Positions 37,443 through 46,506 are shown, counted from the stretch's first letter. The stretch is DNA of 64,000 nucleotides from Lachnospiraceae bacterium (GCA_024403235.1 JAKSSF010000007.1:1-64000), one strand, 5' to 3'. The notes: generated from the letters alone by a model not told the origin. Numbers and translations are program-made.

Positions 37443-37470
37443 AAAGAGCAGTGCATTTGCACTGCTCTTT
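37443..37470 (-). terminator. Terminator after mglC
   Basis: A 13-bp perfect stem AAAGAGCAGTGCA / TGCACTGCTCTTT with a very short loop lies 27 bp past the mglC stop. On the minus strand the stem runs into TTTTTTTGATG. Confidence 0.88.
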
Positions 37471-37496
37471 CGACATCGTATGTAGATATAACGATA

Positions 37497-38480
37497 TTAT
37501 TTTCTTGCAACGTATTTTCTGATATCCAGTGAGATAGCGATGTAGATGATTACACCAAGAGCGATCCACTGAGCGTTTGCATTTACGCCGAGGAACTGCA
37601 ATGCAGCCTTCAAAAGCTCGAATACGCAAACACCGATAACTGCTGAAGAAACTTTACCACGACCACCGGTAACGGATACACCACCGATTGTACAAGCTGC
37701 GATAGCTTCCATTTCGTAACCAAGACCTAAGTTAACGGATGCACCACCTGATTTTGCACCAAACATGAAGCCTGCTAAACCATAGAAAGCTGCTGCTTTT
37801 GCATAAATCATAACCATTGTAAGTTTTACAGGTACACCGGCAACTTCTGCTGCCTGTGGATTAGCACCGATTGCATACATATATTTACCATGACGAGTCA
37901 TGTTAAAGATAAACCATGAAATCACTGCAATAATAATGGAAATCCATACCAATTGAGGTATCATAAGAATCTTCTTAGTAGCAAGTTCTGTGTATGTTGA
38001 CACATAACCACCAAGAGGTGTTGCGTTTGTGAACAGAAGGTTGATACCATAAACGATTTCCATCATCGCCAATGTTGAAATGAATGGTGGTACATTCAAG
38101 AATGCAATGAAGAAACCTGTAACTGTACCAAAGCAAGCTGTGATAACCATTACGATAATAAGTGCAAGTAAAATATTCATTGGCTTGCCGCCCTGGAAAA
38201 ATCTACTTGCGTAATCTTCTCTCTGTAATAACACACCTGCGATACATCCACCAAGACCAATCATACGACCTGCTGAAAGGTCACAACCTGCGGTAATAAC
38301 GCAGCCTGCGATACCAAGAGCGATTACAAGTCTGGCACTGATGTTCAACATAATGTTATTTAAGTTTGCTACAGAAAGAAAGTTCTTTGACATAATACTG
38401 GTATAAATTACCAGGAGAACCATTACCAGGATAACTCCGTAATTAATAAAGAAATCCTTTAAATTAAATTTCTTAGCCAT
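37497..38480 (-). CDS. mglC: Galactose/methylgalactoside ABC transporter permease
   Basis: A 327-residue CUT2 permease (BPD_transp_2 fold) with eight to ten membrane segments. Marks: the AGCDLSAGRMIGLGGCIAGV segment (about 64-83), the cytoplasmic loop GANPQAAEVAGVPV and ACTIGGVSVTGGRGK. It pairs with the ATPase mglA (10 bp upstream) and the lipoprotein mglB. Together they import galactose or methyl-galactosides, or possibly another pentose or hexose within the CUT2 class. Confidence 0.93.
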   Translation of the reverse strand: MAKKFNLKDFFINYGVILVMVLLVIYTSIMSKNFLSVANLNNIMLNISARLVIALGIAGCVITAGCDLSAGRMIGLGGCIAGVLLQREDYASRFFQGGKPMNILLALIIVMVITACFGTVTGFFIAFLNVPPFISTLAMMEIVYGINLLFTNATPLGGYVSTYTELATKKILMIPQLVWISIIIAVISWFIFNMTRHGKYMYAIGANPQAAEVAGVPVKLTMVMIYAKAAAFYGLAGFMFGAKSGGASVNLGLGYEMEAIAACTIGGVSVTGGRGKVSSAVIGVCVFELLKAALQFLGVNANAQWIALGVIIYIAISLDIRKYVARK

Positions 38481-38490
38481 TTTACCCTCC

Positions 38491-39999
38491 CTAGAACATA
38501 GTAGCGTAGCTCATGACTTTTTCCTGAGTCATGTCTTCACTATCAGTAATTTCACCTCTGATATGTCCGTTACACATTACATATACACGGTCAGACATAC
38601 CAAGAAGCTCTGCCATTTCTGAAGAAATCATAACAATTGCCTTGCCCTGTTTTGCAAGATCTACCATGATTTCATAAATTTCATGCTTTGCACCTACGTC
38701 GATACCACGTGTAGGTTCATCCATAAATAAGATTTCAGGATTGTTAGCAAGCCAACGAGCGATAATAACTTTCTGCTGATTACCACCGGAAAGATTACCA
38801 ATCTGTTCTTTCATGCTTGGTGTTTTGATAGAAAGTTTTTTAATGCTGTCATCTACGATTTGATTAATTGTAGGATGATCTAATACAATACCGGTTTTCA
38901 AATTTTCGTTGTAAATAGATACACCAACATTATCTTTAATAGAAAGACATCCTAAAATACCATTACCACGACGGTCTTCTGTAATAAGACCCATACCGGC
39001 ATTCATGGCTCTTCTAGGTGTTCCGGATTTTACCTCTTTACCATCAATAAAAATCTGTCCGGATTTGATATTTCTCATACCGAAGATAGCTTCCATCAGC
39101 TCGGTACGCTGTGCTCCAACAAGTCCACCAAATCCAACGATTTCTCCTTTACGTACAGTGAAGGAACAATCCTGGAAGGAATGATCATGGATAGAAGTAA
39201 TATTCTTACACTCTAATACCACTTCACCAGGTGTATTCTGTCTAGCAGGATAAATATTGGTAAGCTCACGACCAACCATCTTTGCAATGATATCCTCTGT
39301 AGTCATGTCTTTTGCAGCCCATGTACCAACATATGTACCATCACGCATGATAGTAATGTCATCAGCAATACGCTTAATCTCATCCATCTTATGAGAAATA
39401 TATACCATTGCTACGCCCTTATCACGAAGTTCATTCATGATACGGAAGAGAACCTCAACTTCCTTATCTGATAAAGAAGAGGTAGGCTCGTCAAAAATAA
39501 TAACTTTTGCTTCATGAGAAACAGCTTTTGCAATTTCAATGGTCTGCATCTGACCAATAGAAAGATTTGCAAGAGGAGTCTTTGGATCGAAATCCATACC
39601 AACCTCTTTCAACCAACGCACTGTTTCAGCATTCATTGTTTTATGATCGATGACCTTTAAAGGTCCAAAATTCTTTGTTGGGAATCTTCCAAGAAACATA
39701 TTCTCAGCTACACTTCTAGGAAGAACTGGTTGTAATTCCTGGTGTACCATGGCAACACCTTTTGCCATCGCCTCATCAGGGTTATTAATAATAGTCTTTT
39801 CACCGTTAAGATAAATCTCTCCTTCGTCCATCTTGTAGATACCGAAGAGACATTTCATAAGGGTGGATTTACCTGCGCCATTTTCTCCCATTAGCGCATG
39901 TACGGAACCTGGTCTTAAGGAAAGATTAACGCCATCTAACGCTTTAACACCAGGGAATGATTTACATACTCCTTTTAACTCAAGCAGATATTCTGACAC
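38491..39999 (-). CDS. mglA: Galactose/methylgalactoside ABC transporter ATPase (duplicated)
   Basis: A 502-residue fused double ATPase of the CUT2 class. Half 1 has GENGAGKSTLMKCLFG (Walker A), LSIGQMQTIEIAKAVS (signature) and VIIFDEPTSSLS (Walker B). Half 2 lacks a proper Walker A, as usual for this class, but has LSGGNQQKVIIARWLA and ILFMDEPTRGID. The start is a GTG at 39999 with GGGGG five bases upstream. A longer frame to an ATG at 40050 has no ribosome site and adds residues unlike MglA. Confidence 0.93.
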   Translation of the reverse strand: MSEYLLELKGVCKSFPGVKALDGVNLSLRPGSVHALMGENGAGKSTLMKCLFGIYKMDEGEIYLNGEKTIINNPDEAMAKGVAMVHQELQPVLPRSVAENMFLGRFPTKNFGPLKVIDHKTMNAETVRWLKEVGMDFDPKTPLANLSIGQMQTIEIAKAVSHEAKVIIFDEPTSSLSDKEVEVLFRIMNELRDKGVAMVYISHKMDEIKRIADDITIMRDGTYVGTWAAKDMTTEDIIAKMVGRELTNIYPARQNTPGEVVLECKNITSIHDHSFQDCSFTVRKGEIVGFGGLVGAQRTELMEAIFGMRNIKSGQIFIDGKEVKSGTPRRAMNAGMGLITEDRRGNGILGCLSIKDNVGVSIYNENLKTGIVLDHPTINQIVDDSIKKLSIKTPSMKEQIGNLSGGNQQKVIIARWLANNPEILFMDEPTRGIDVGAKHEIYEIMVDLAKQGKAIVMISSEMAELLGMSDRVYVMCNGHIRGEITDSEDMTQEKVMSYATMF

Positions 40000-40111
40000 T
40001 GCAACCCCCTTTCTATTTATACCGCCAGTAGTTTCTTTCTTAGCACCCATTACATAATAGCCAATTTGTAATAGTTATGTACGGTGTTAATAGATGCAAT
40101 ATAAATAATTT

Positions 40112-40145
40112 GGCTAGAAAAAAGGCTCTGTAGAAACAGAGCCTT
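40112..40145 (-). terminator. Hairpin between mglB and mglA (attenuating terminator)
   Basis: AAGGCTCTGT / ACAGAGCCTT, a 10-bp stem with a 4-nt loop, is followed on the minus strand by TTTTCTAG. It lies between the abundant binding-protein gene and the ATPase and permease genes, a common way to make more receptor than transporter. Confidence 0.85.
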
Positions 40146-40166
40146 TTGAAAATATGCTACTGCAAA

Positions 40167-41261
40167 TTATAAACCAAGGAAACCTTTGATTTCAGCAACT
40201 TTGTCAGGAGTAACTTTTACATAGTCACACTGAATGTTGTGATCATTGCCAGCGCCTGTGATGTAGTTTGCTGCTGCATCAGCTGCATTGTGGCTCTGTG
40301 CAAGGTGATCATTGAATACTGTACCAGAAAGGTCACCAGCTTCGATAGCGTCAAGAGCTTCAGGGATAGCATCAACACCTACTAAGTAGATATTTTCGCC
40401 AACTTTACGTCCAGCTGCACCGATAGACTGGATAGCACCCATAGCCATACCGTCGTTGTTACAGAAAACAACTTCGATGTCATCACCAAACTGTGAAAGA
40501 GCTTTAGCTACTAAGTCCTGAGCCTGATCCTGCTGCCAGTTACCAACCTGGTTGAATAATTCTTCAACTTCCCAGCCAGCATCTGTAAGAGCTTTTACAG
40601 AGAATTCTGTTCTGTACTGAGCATCAACGTTTTCAGGGTCACCCTGGATCATGATGTACTGAACTTTGCCGTCGCCGTTCATATCAACTGCGTCCATACC
40701 AAGATCAACGATCATTTCGCCCTGCATTGTACCAGACTGACGAGCGTCACAACCAACGTAGCAAACGTCCCAGTTGTTGTCTGCCCATCTCTGCTGTTCT
40801 TCAGCAGCGGGTTCACGGTTGATGTAAACTAAAGGAATACCAGCGCCTACTACTTTGTCAGTAATAGTTTCAGCTGAAGAAGAGTTTACAGGGTTGATAA
40901 TAAGTACGTCAACACCATCAGCGATGAAGTTATCGATCTGGCCTGACTGTGTACCCTGATCATTAGCACCATCAACGATTGTGATGTTCTCTTTAGAGAA
41001 ACCAATTGATACAAGGTAGCTTTCTAACTCTGTTCTGAACAAAGTCATGAAGTTATCAGCGAACTGATAAATACAAACACCAACTTTTGCATCAGCAAGA
41101 GCGGTATCACCAGCTGCTTCTGTAGCTGCTTCAGCTACTTCTTCAACTGCTGCGTCTTCTGCAGGTGCTTCTGTAGCTGCAGGAGCTGAGCCGCCACAAC
41201 CAACTAATAATGTAGCTGTCATAGCAACTGCCAAAAGTACACTTAATACTTTCTTTTTCAT
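40167..41261 (-). CDS. mglB: Galactose/methylgalactoside-binding lipoprotein
   Basis: A 364-residue lipoprotein. The signal peptide ends TLLVGC at Cys22, followed by a Ala/Glu-rich linker (about 26-55) and a type-I periplasmic binding fold starting KVGVCIYQFADNFMTLFRTEL. Sugar-pocket-like segments include YINREPAAEEQQRWADNNW and FCNNDGMAMGAIQSIGAAG, close to known MglB. It heads mglBAC. The paralogue at 42167-43231 is very similar along its whole length. Confidence 0.93.
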   Translation of the reverse strand: MKKKVLSVLLAVAMTATLLVGCGGSAPAATEAPAEDAAVEEVAEAATEAAGDTALADAKVGVCIYQFADNFMTLFRTELESYLVSIGFSKENITIVDGANDQGTQSGQIDNFIADGVDVLIINPVNSSSAETITDKVVGAGIPLVYINREPAAEEQQRWADNNWDVCYVGCDARQSGTMQGEMIVDLGMDAVDMNGDGKVQYIMIQGDPENVDAQYRTEFSVKALTDAGWEVEELFNQVGNWQQDQAQDLVAKALSQFGDDIEVVFCNNDGMAMGAIQSIGAAGRKVGENIYLVGVDAIPEALDAIEAGDLSGTVFNDHLAQSHNAADAAANYITGAGNDHNIQCDYVKVTPDKVAEIKGFLGL

Positions 41262-41317
41262 TTTGTTTTTCCTCCCGAAAAAATATTTTTTATTGTAGCG
41301 TTATTACTACACGGCTT

Positions 41318-41326
41318 ATTCTATCA
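41318..41326 (-). promoter_or_regulatory. Putative extended -10 promoter of mglB
   Basis: On the minus strand TGA-TAGAAT lies about 57 bp upstream of the mglB start codon. A TTGACA occurs only 10 bp from it, too close for a standard -35. Upstream there are two ATTTTCAA copies about 19 bp apart that could bind an activator. Confidence 0.4.
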
Positions 41327-41449
41327 TCTCTTTTGTCAAAAAAAAATATAAAATTCTTCTATATTTCTTGAATATTCTTCTTGAAAATTATTTACTTTTT
41401 TGAAAATTTTATCCAAAATTTGTCATTTATACGCCTATATATCAAGTGT

Positions 41450-42046
41450 TTACCGGTTTTCATTGATTTTTCTGATTACTCTGCAGGGATTCCCAACCGC
41501 CAAACTATTTTCCGGTATATTCTTTGTTACTACACTGCCTGCTCCTATTACAGATCCATCTCCTATGGATACTCCCGGTAAAATAATAGCACCTCCACCA
41601 ATCCAACAGCCATTTCCAATGGTAACAGGGAGTGCAAAGGTACGGCAAAAATATTCTCCACTTTCCGGATTCCAGTCCGGTGTTAATCTTTCTTTTAGTT
41701 CTATCGGATGGGTAGCAGTATAAATTTGTACATTAGATGCTATTAAAACATTATTTCCTATCGAAATCTTATTGCAATCCACGAAGGTGCAATTCATATT
41801 AATAGAAACATTATTTCCTATCTCTATATTTCTTCCATAATCACAGAGGAAAGGAATTCCTACAGACACATTGGTTCCCACTTTTCCAAAAAGTTTACCT
41901 AAAATATCATATTTTTCTCGTTTTTTGTCATAGGCCAAACTATGGTATTGCTGCAATAAATCTCTGGCTTCTTTTTTATAAGAAAGAAATATTTCATTAT
42001 GGCAATCATAGTTTTGTCCTGCCAAACACTTTTCCAATTCGGTCAT
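41450..42046 (-). CDS. Sugar O-acetyltransferase, Maa/LacA type
   Basis: A 198-residue left-handed beta-helix acetyltransferase. The N-terminal Mac region (MTELEKCLAGQNYDCHNEIF...) and hexapeptide repeats (IGNNVSINMNCTF, IGNNVLIASNVQI, IGDGSVIGAGSVV) are clear. The catalytic His is in YTATHPIE. Family members acetylate maltose, galactosides or similar sugars with acetyl-CoA, perhaps detoxifying non-metabolised sugar. Its place between two MglB-like genes suggests a galactoside acceptor. Confidence 0.92.
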   Translation of the reverse strand: MTELEKCLAGQNYDCHNEIFLSYKKEARDLLQQYHSLAYDKKREKYDILGKLFGKVGTNVSVGIPFLCDYGRNIEIGNNVSINMNCTFVDCNKISIGNNVLIASNVQIYTATHPIELKERLTPDWNPESGEYFCRTFALPVTIGNGCWIGGGAIILPGVSIGDGSVIGAGSVVTKNIPENSLAVGNPCRVIRKINENR

Positions 42047-42166
42047 AGGGGTTCTCCTATTTTTCTTACTGTATCTCGGTTTTCTCTGCTTGGGAGCTTG
42101 TTTGATTAGGAAACAGTTTTCTTCCAGATTCTTTCATAATATTTCTTATATCTTTTTCCCTTACTT

Positions 42167-43231
42167 TTACTGCATACGACTTAAAATGGTGGGGGCATTT
42201 CCAGGCATTACCTTCACATAATCACATGTAATATGGTATTCATTTCGATCTGCTTGCAGGAAATTCGCTGCTGCTTTTCCTGCGGCCTCTGCCTGGGCAA
42301 ACTGGTCTTGTAAAACAGTCCCTGTGATTCTTCCTTCCATCAAAGCCTCCAAAGCCTCCGGCAGAGCATCAATCCCTACCAGGAAGATATCTTCATTTAC
42401 CACGCGTCCCGCCTCTTCTATGGCTTCCATAGCGCCTAATGCCATAGTATCGTTATTGCATAATACCACTTCTATCTGAGAGCCAAACTGTTCTAAATCT
42501 GTGGCGATAATCTGTTTTGCCCAAAGTCTATCCCCGCTTGCCACCTGCTGATCCAAACATTCTACTCCCATGCCCGCATCTTCTATAGCCTTAATTGAAA
42601 ATTCGGTACGATACTGGGTGCTTTCACTATCTAAATCTCCCGTAATCATCACATACTCTATCTGACCATTATGGTTCAAATCCACATCATACAATCCCAA
42701 GTCTACCAAAATTTGGCCCTGCATGGTGCCAGCCTGACGGGCGTCCGTACCTACATAGGTAACCGGCCAGTAATTATCTCCCCACCTTTGCTGTTCCTCT
42801 AAAGCCGGCTCTCTATTGATATAAATCAAAGGAATCCCTGCACCAATGACACGCTCTGTGATCTCCGGTGCAGCAAAAGGATCCACAGGATTTACTATCA
42901 TTAAATTAGCACCTGCGGAAACACATCTTCCAATTTGTTCATTCTGGGTAGTCTGGCTGTTAGCACCATCTAGTAAAGCAATATTCTCTTTGGAAAATCC
43001 CACTTCCTCTACCAGATATCTGACAAGTTCAGAACTGTATATAGACATGTAATCATCTTCCAAACGGTAGATACAAATTCCTACCTTGGCATTTCCAGGA
43101 TCTATTTCCTGCAGTACCGGTGCCGGAATATATCCTGCATCCTGGATCTCTTCTGTTTTTTTCTTGCAACCGGACAGCATCACAGCTGCGAGTATTAAAA
43201 TACATATCATAGATAACACTGATTTTTTCAT
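42167..43231 (-). CDS. Second galactose/methylgalactoside-binding lipoprotein (MglB paralogue)
   Basis: A 354-residue lipoprotein with signal ending VMLSGC. It aligns end to end with the mglB product: KVGICIYRLEDDYMSIYSSEL, YINREPALEEQQRWGDNYW and LCNNDTMALGAMEAIEEAGR each have close counterparts. It lacks the long Ala-rich linker. This appears to be a duplication that gives the MglAC transporter a second receptor, or a receptor for sensing. It is separated from mglB by the acetyltransferase gene and has its own promoter. Confidence 0.9.
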   Translation of the reverse strand: MKKSVLSMICILILAAVMLSGCKKKTEEIQDAGYIPAPVLQEIDPGNAKVGICIYRLEDDYMSIYSSELVRYLVEEVGFSKENIALLDGANSQTTQNEQIGRCVSAGANLMIVNPVDPFAAPEITERVIGAGIPLIYINREPALEEQQRWGDNYWPVTYVGTDARQAGTMQGQILVDLGLYDVDLNHNGQIEYVMITGDLDSESTQYRTEFSIKAIEDAGMGVECLDQQVASGDRLWAKQIIATDLEQFGSQIEVVLCNNDTMALGAMEAIEEAGRVVNEDIFLVGIDALPEALEALMEGRITGTVLQDQFAQAEAAGKAAANFLQADRNEYHITCDYVKVMPGNAPTILSRMQ

Positions 43232-43322
43232 TCTTATTCTCCATTGATTCGTTTTGCCATTGTTTTAGCAAATTAGGGAATCATAAAATATTTTGCAAAA
43301 CCGAATTTTGTTGTTCTTTATT

Positions 43323-43352
43323 ATCATAGCATATTAAAAAAGGATACGCCAA
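43323..43352 (-). promoter_or_regulatory. Promoter of the second mglB gene
   Basis: On the minus strand TTGGCG and TATGAT are 18 bp apart, about 90 bp upstream of the start codon at 43231. Two copies of the perfect palindrome TTTTGCAAAA flank it (43291-43300 and 43373-43382). Confidence 0.55.
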
Positions 43353-43384
43353 GAATTTCCCTTTTTCAGTCATTTTGCAAAAGC

Positions 43385-43419
43385 AAAAAGACCCCAGTAT
43401 TATTTCTAATACCGGGATC
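43385..43419 (-). terminator. Terminator after the small membrane ORF
   Basis: A 13-bp stem (43390-43402 with 43407-43419, containing G-U pairs) with a GAAA loop on the minus strand is followed by TTTTTG. It ends the short transcript that contains the ORFs at 43453-43652. Confidence 0.8.
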
Positions 43420-43452
43420 TTCATTCGTCATTTTAATGTAACGACATCGGAC

Positions 43453-43524
43453 CTAAGCCCTCTTTCCTATGATAATATTCGGAACTTTTGCTTCAATGCC
43501 GCTTTCTGTAATGTTCACTTTCAT
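43453..43524 (-). CDS. Possible 23-residue micropeptide overlapping the stop of the small membrane ORF
   Basis: The ATG overlaps the preceding stop in a TAATG arrangement, the form used in translational coupling. The frame (MKVNITESGIEAKV...) ends in TAG shortly before a strong terminator. There is no homology evidence; it could be chance. Confidence 0.22.
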   Translation of the reverse strand: MKVNITESGIEAKVPNIIIGKRA

Positions 43525-43652
43525 TATTTGCTCACTGCAGATTTTTTCTTCATGGTTGTAATAGCTTCAATGGTAAGAACTACAGCAAGTACTACAAGAA
43601 GAATAGCAATAATAGCACGAATCCAGTGCCATGCTGTTCCATCGGCTCCCAT
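43524..43652 (-). CDS. Small single-pass membrane protein, 42 residues
   Basis: The product starts MGADGTAWHWIRAIIAILLV, has one long membrane segment (about 10-31) and ends in a basic tail (MKKKSAVSK). The reading frame is open further 5' with TTG codons at 43667 and 43679, giving up to 51 residues; no start has a good ribosome site, so the 5' end is uncertain. A strong terminator about 100 bp downstream supports a real short transcript. I do not recognise the family. It lies upstream of the mglB paralogue. Confidence 0.5.
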   Translation of the reverse strand: MGADGTAWHWIRAIIAILLVVLAVVLTIEAITTMKKKSAVSK

Positions 43653-43858
43653 AGCCGCCGTATCCAATCGGGTATCCAATAAAGTAAAAATGTTTATTTT
43701 AAGAGCGTCTTCACTGCAACAAAAAAGCAGGCATCCGCCCGATATGCTTAGATTTCATTCTATATGAAAATAATCTACATTCAATCATGTACAAGTAAAT
43801 AGTTTATTTTTGTGAAACATTACCACTTCCCTATTTAAAATTGTAAAAAAAGCAAAAT

Positions 43859-43890
43859 AACAAGTTGTTTTTTCAGAAAAACAAGCTGTT
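43859..43890. promoter_or_regulatory. Direct repeat with 21-bp period, candidate AraC-type regulator site
   Basis: AACAAGTTGTT (43859-43869) and AACAAGCTGTT (43880-43890) differ at one base and start 21 bp apart, two helical turns. AraC-type response regulators typically bind such tandem repeats, and one is encoded at 35360-36970. The link is inference. Confidence 0.4.
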
Positions 43891-44054
43891 TATTTTTTGA
43901 CTATACAATTTAGACAAAAATCAAGCCATTTTACACAAAATTTTTCGAGAAACCTTTGGAAATTATTTTCATTTCGGGGTAAGCAAAAGGATTTTTGATA
44001 AATTATTTTTATTAAACGTGATAAATTAACCTTTTTATAAAGTGTCATTTCAGT

Positions 44055-44060
44055 TATAAT
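44055..44060 (+). promoter_or_regulatory. Candidate -10 of the diguanylate cyclase gene
   Basis: A perfect TATAAT is 72 bp upstream of the start codon. No good -35 is seen at 17 bp, so activation or an alternative factor is possible. Confidence 0.4.
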
Positions 44061-44131
44061 GTATCTATAGAAACGAAAGAATTTTATTAGGATAAATTCC
44101 CTACGAATATATAGCAGGTAACGAGGTATTT

Positions 44132-46471
44132 ATGAAGAAAAGGCTGACCATTGGCGCCATAGTAGGCAACTCCAATTTGCCTTACATGCGAGATGTTATG
44201 AAAGGGATTGAGAGTGCTTGTGCCAAATATGATCACAATCTCATCTATTTATTGGGCTTTCATATGGCTCCTACTTTTTATAGCCATTTTGAAGATAGTG
44301 TCAAATTTGATTACGACTATCAATATAATGTTGTCTACGACTATGCCCTGCTATCCGGTTGTGATGTGCTGATTCTGTCCTATGGCACTATCAGTATGTT
44401 TATGGAAAATGTAGACAAGGCTAAGTTTTTGGAAAAGTTTTCTTCCATACCCTATATTCTTTTATTGGATCGAGATGAAAGCAATCGTGGTTCTTCTCTG
44501 ATGTCCAACAATTATGAAGGCATGCGTCGTCTGGTAGAACACCTTGTACTGATCCACAAATATAAAAAATTTGCTTACCTGGGTGGTCCCCAGAATAATA
44601 AAGACGCGGAAGAACGCCTGCAAGGGTTTAAAGATGTCTTGACAAGATATGAAATTCCTTTTGAAGAGAAGAACTTTGCTTACGGGGATTATACCTTTTA
44701 TGTAGAGAATCAAATCTGTACGCTTTTGGATAATAATCCGGGCGTAGAAGCTTTGGTTTGTGCAAACGATTTGATGGCTGACACGGCTTATAAGGTATGT
44801 GCTGACAGAGGTCTTAAGGTGGGAATAGACATCGCCGTCACAGGATACGATGATTGGGAGATGGCTTCCAAAATGAATCCTCCCCTTACTACCATTACGC
44901 AAAGTGGTTTTGACTCCGGATACTTAGCGGTAGAAGAAGCTATGGCATTATTTGAAAGCAAAACCGGTGTAGAAAAATACATCCCCACTGCCGTGAAAAT
45001 CAGAAATTCCTGTGGCTGTCCTTCTCACGAAACTGGACATTTCTTTACCTTAAAGGAAATTTCTGATGTGCAAAAAGAGACTTATATCGATGGTTTGACT
45101 CGTCTTCTGGTAGGCAAGGCCATGATTAGTACCGCCAACAAAGATATTCAAATCCATGTAGAAATACTGATTCGGCCTTTGATTGCAGAGATTATAGAAG
45201 AAGTTTCTCGTTGTGACGAAAAACCCATTGATAAGAACAATCTTACCCAGCGTTTAACAGAAATTATGCTGCATAGTGATTCGGTGTATTTTTCTTTCCC
45301 TGCTTTATGTGAAGCCATGGGAAATACTTTGATGGATCGTATCAAACACGAGCCGGATGATGAAAGAATCAGAGCCTATGCTGCGATCATGTCTGTGATT
45401 CAAAATTTTGTCCAGGCAAATACAGAAAAGAGCCATGGGGAAAAAATGACCTATTACCAGAATGACACCATGTTTATGCCCTATATCTCTTTGGATATGA
45501 TTTCCCATATTGATGATGTGAAAAGCTTTTATCACTCCACTATGTCTACCTTAGCTACTATGGGCATAAAGACTGCTTATTTATTTACCTTAATAGAACC
45601 TGTGAAACATGATAAAGAGGATATCTGGCAGCTTCCGGATGCTTTGAATCTGGTGGCCTGTCAGCGAGATCACCATATTGTTGTTTACGATACTCATGAA
45701 AGGCCTGTGTTATCCAAGCACTGTAAATTGACGGAATATCTCTTCCGTAAAGACCGCTATATTATCAATATTTTTGATGTCTTTATGGGAGAGAATCAAT
45801 ACGGCATTTTAGTTGCAGAAACAGAAAGCTCCAATGCGCTTCTGATGAACTTGGCGTGCCAGCAGATTAGTAGTGCCATTAATTTCCGCAGATTATATAT
45901 GGCCCAAAAAGATTTGAGAAACACTTTGGAATCCACGGTGAATGAGCTAAAAGAAAAGAATCGTATTTTAGGATTTATTTCCGAATATGATCAGATGACA
46001 GGTTGCTTAAATCGAAGAGGATTGGCGGAAAGAGTACAAACTTTGTTGAATGAAAAAGAAGGTCAGAAAGCCATTGTGGTTTTGGCAGACTTGGATCATT
46101 TGAAAGAAATCAATGATTATTTTGGGCATACAGAAGGGGATTTCGCCATTAAAGGTGCAGCAACAATTTTACAGCAAACTTTCGGTAAAAGCACTATTCT
46201 ATCCCGCATTGGCGGAGATGAATTTATGGCCTTTTTCTTACCGGATCAGGCTTCTCTTACTGCCAATGCTTTAAAAAAGAAAATCGATGTTAACAATAAA
46301 TTTTTTAATGAATCTGCAAATAAACCTTATTATGTGGATCTTTCTGTAGGCTGTTATGACTATATCTGTAATCCCAGACAAACTTTGCAGGATTTGATGG
46401 ATATGGCAGATAGATTGCTCTATGAAGATAAAGAAGGTCGCAGAGACAGTGTTCTAAAAGATAATCTCTAA
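44132..46471 (+). CDS. LacI-type sugar-sensor diguanylate cyclase
   Basis: A 779-residue cytosolic protein with no signal or membrane segment. Residues 1-300 form a LacI/GalR-type periplasmic-binding-like domain (RLTIGAIVGNSNLPYMRDVM; AYLGGPQNNKDAEERLQGF; VTGYDDWEMASKMNPPLTTI) without the usual DNA-binding head. Residues 300-610 are a long middle region with GAF-like character. A coiled coil leads to a GGDEF domain (about 630-779) with intact GGDEF at 694-698. The inhibitory RxxD site is absent (GKST in its place). It should make c-di-GMP in response to a sugar or nucleoside. It is divergent from the Mgl locus. ATG follows GAGG by 5-6 nt. Confidence 0.92.
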   Translation: MKKRLTIGAIVGNSNLPYMRDVMKGIESACAKYDHNLIYLLGFHMAPTFYSHFEDSVKFDYDYQYNVVYDYALLSGCDVLILSYGTISMFMENVDKAKFLEKFSSIPYILLLDRDESNRGSSLMSNNYEGMRRLVEHLVLIHKYKKFAYLGGPQNNKDAEERLQGFKDVLTRYEIPFEEKNFAYGDYTFYVENQICTLLDNNPGVEALVCANDLMADTAYKVCADRGLKVGIDIAVTGYDDWEMASKMNPPLTTITQSGFDSGYLAVEEAMALFESKTGVEKYIPTAVKIRNSCGCPSHETGHFFTLKEISDVQKETYIDGLTRLLVGKAMISTANKDIQIHVEILIRPLIAEIIEEVSRCDEKPIDKNNLTQRLTEIMLHSDSVYFSFPALCEAMGNTLMDRIKHEPDDERIRAYAAIMSVIQNFVQANTEKSHGEKMTYYQNDTMFMPYISLDMISHIDDVKSFYHSTMSTLATMGIKTAYLFTLIEPVKHDKEDIWQLPDALNLVACQRDHHIVVYDTHERPVLSKHCKLTEYLFRKDRYIINIFDVFMGENQYGILVAETESSNALLMNLACQQISSAINFRRLYMAQKDLRNTLESTVNELKEKNRILGFISEYDQMTGCLNRRGLAERVQTLLNEKEGQKAIVVLADLDHLKEINDYFGHTEGDFAIKGAATILQQTFGKSTILSRIGGDEFMAFFLPDQASLTANALKKKIDVNNKFFNESANKPYYVDLSVGCYDYICNPRQTLQDLMDMADRLLYEDKEGRRDSVLKDNL

Positions 46472-46506
46472 GGTAGGTGCCTGACTATAATTATTTCACA
46501 AAAATA

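Larger units (their letters stand above)
43653..44131. other. AT-rich intergenic region between divergent transcripts
   Basis: These 479 bp hold no convincing gene. The part next to 43653 reads as an upstream extension of the small membrane ORF. From 43780 on it is very AT-rich and carries the direct repeat at 43859-43890 and the candidate promoter at 44055. Confidence 0.6.

Noticed and set aside
43375..43767. Plus-strand frame of 130 codons next to the mglB paralogue
   Set aside because: It runs through a terminator hairpin and antisense to the more convincing small membrane peptide.
43653..44131. c-di-GMP riboswitch upstream of the cyclase gene
   Set aside because: No GEMM core or matching paired helices could be recognised; the region is simple AT-rich DNA.
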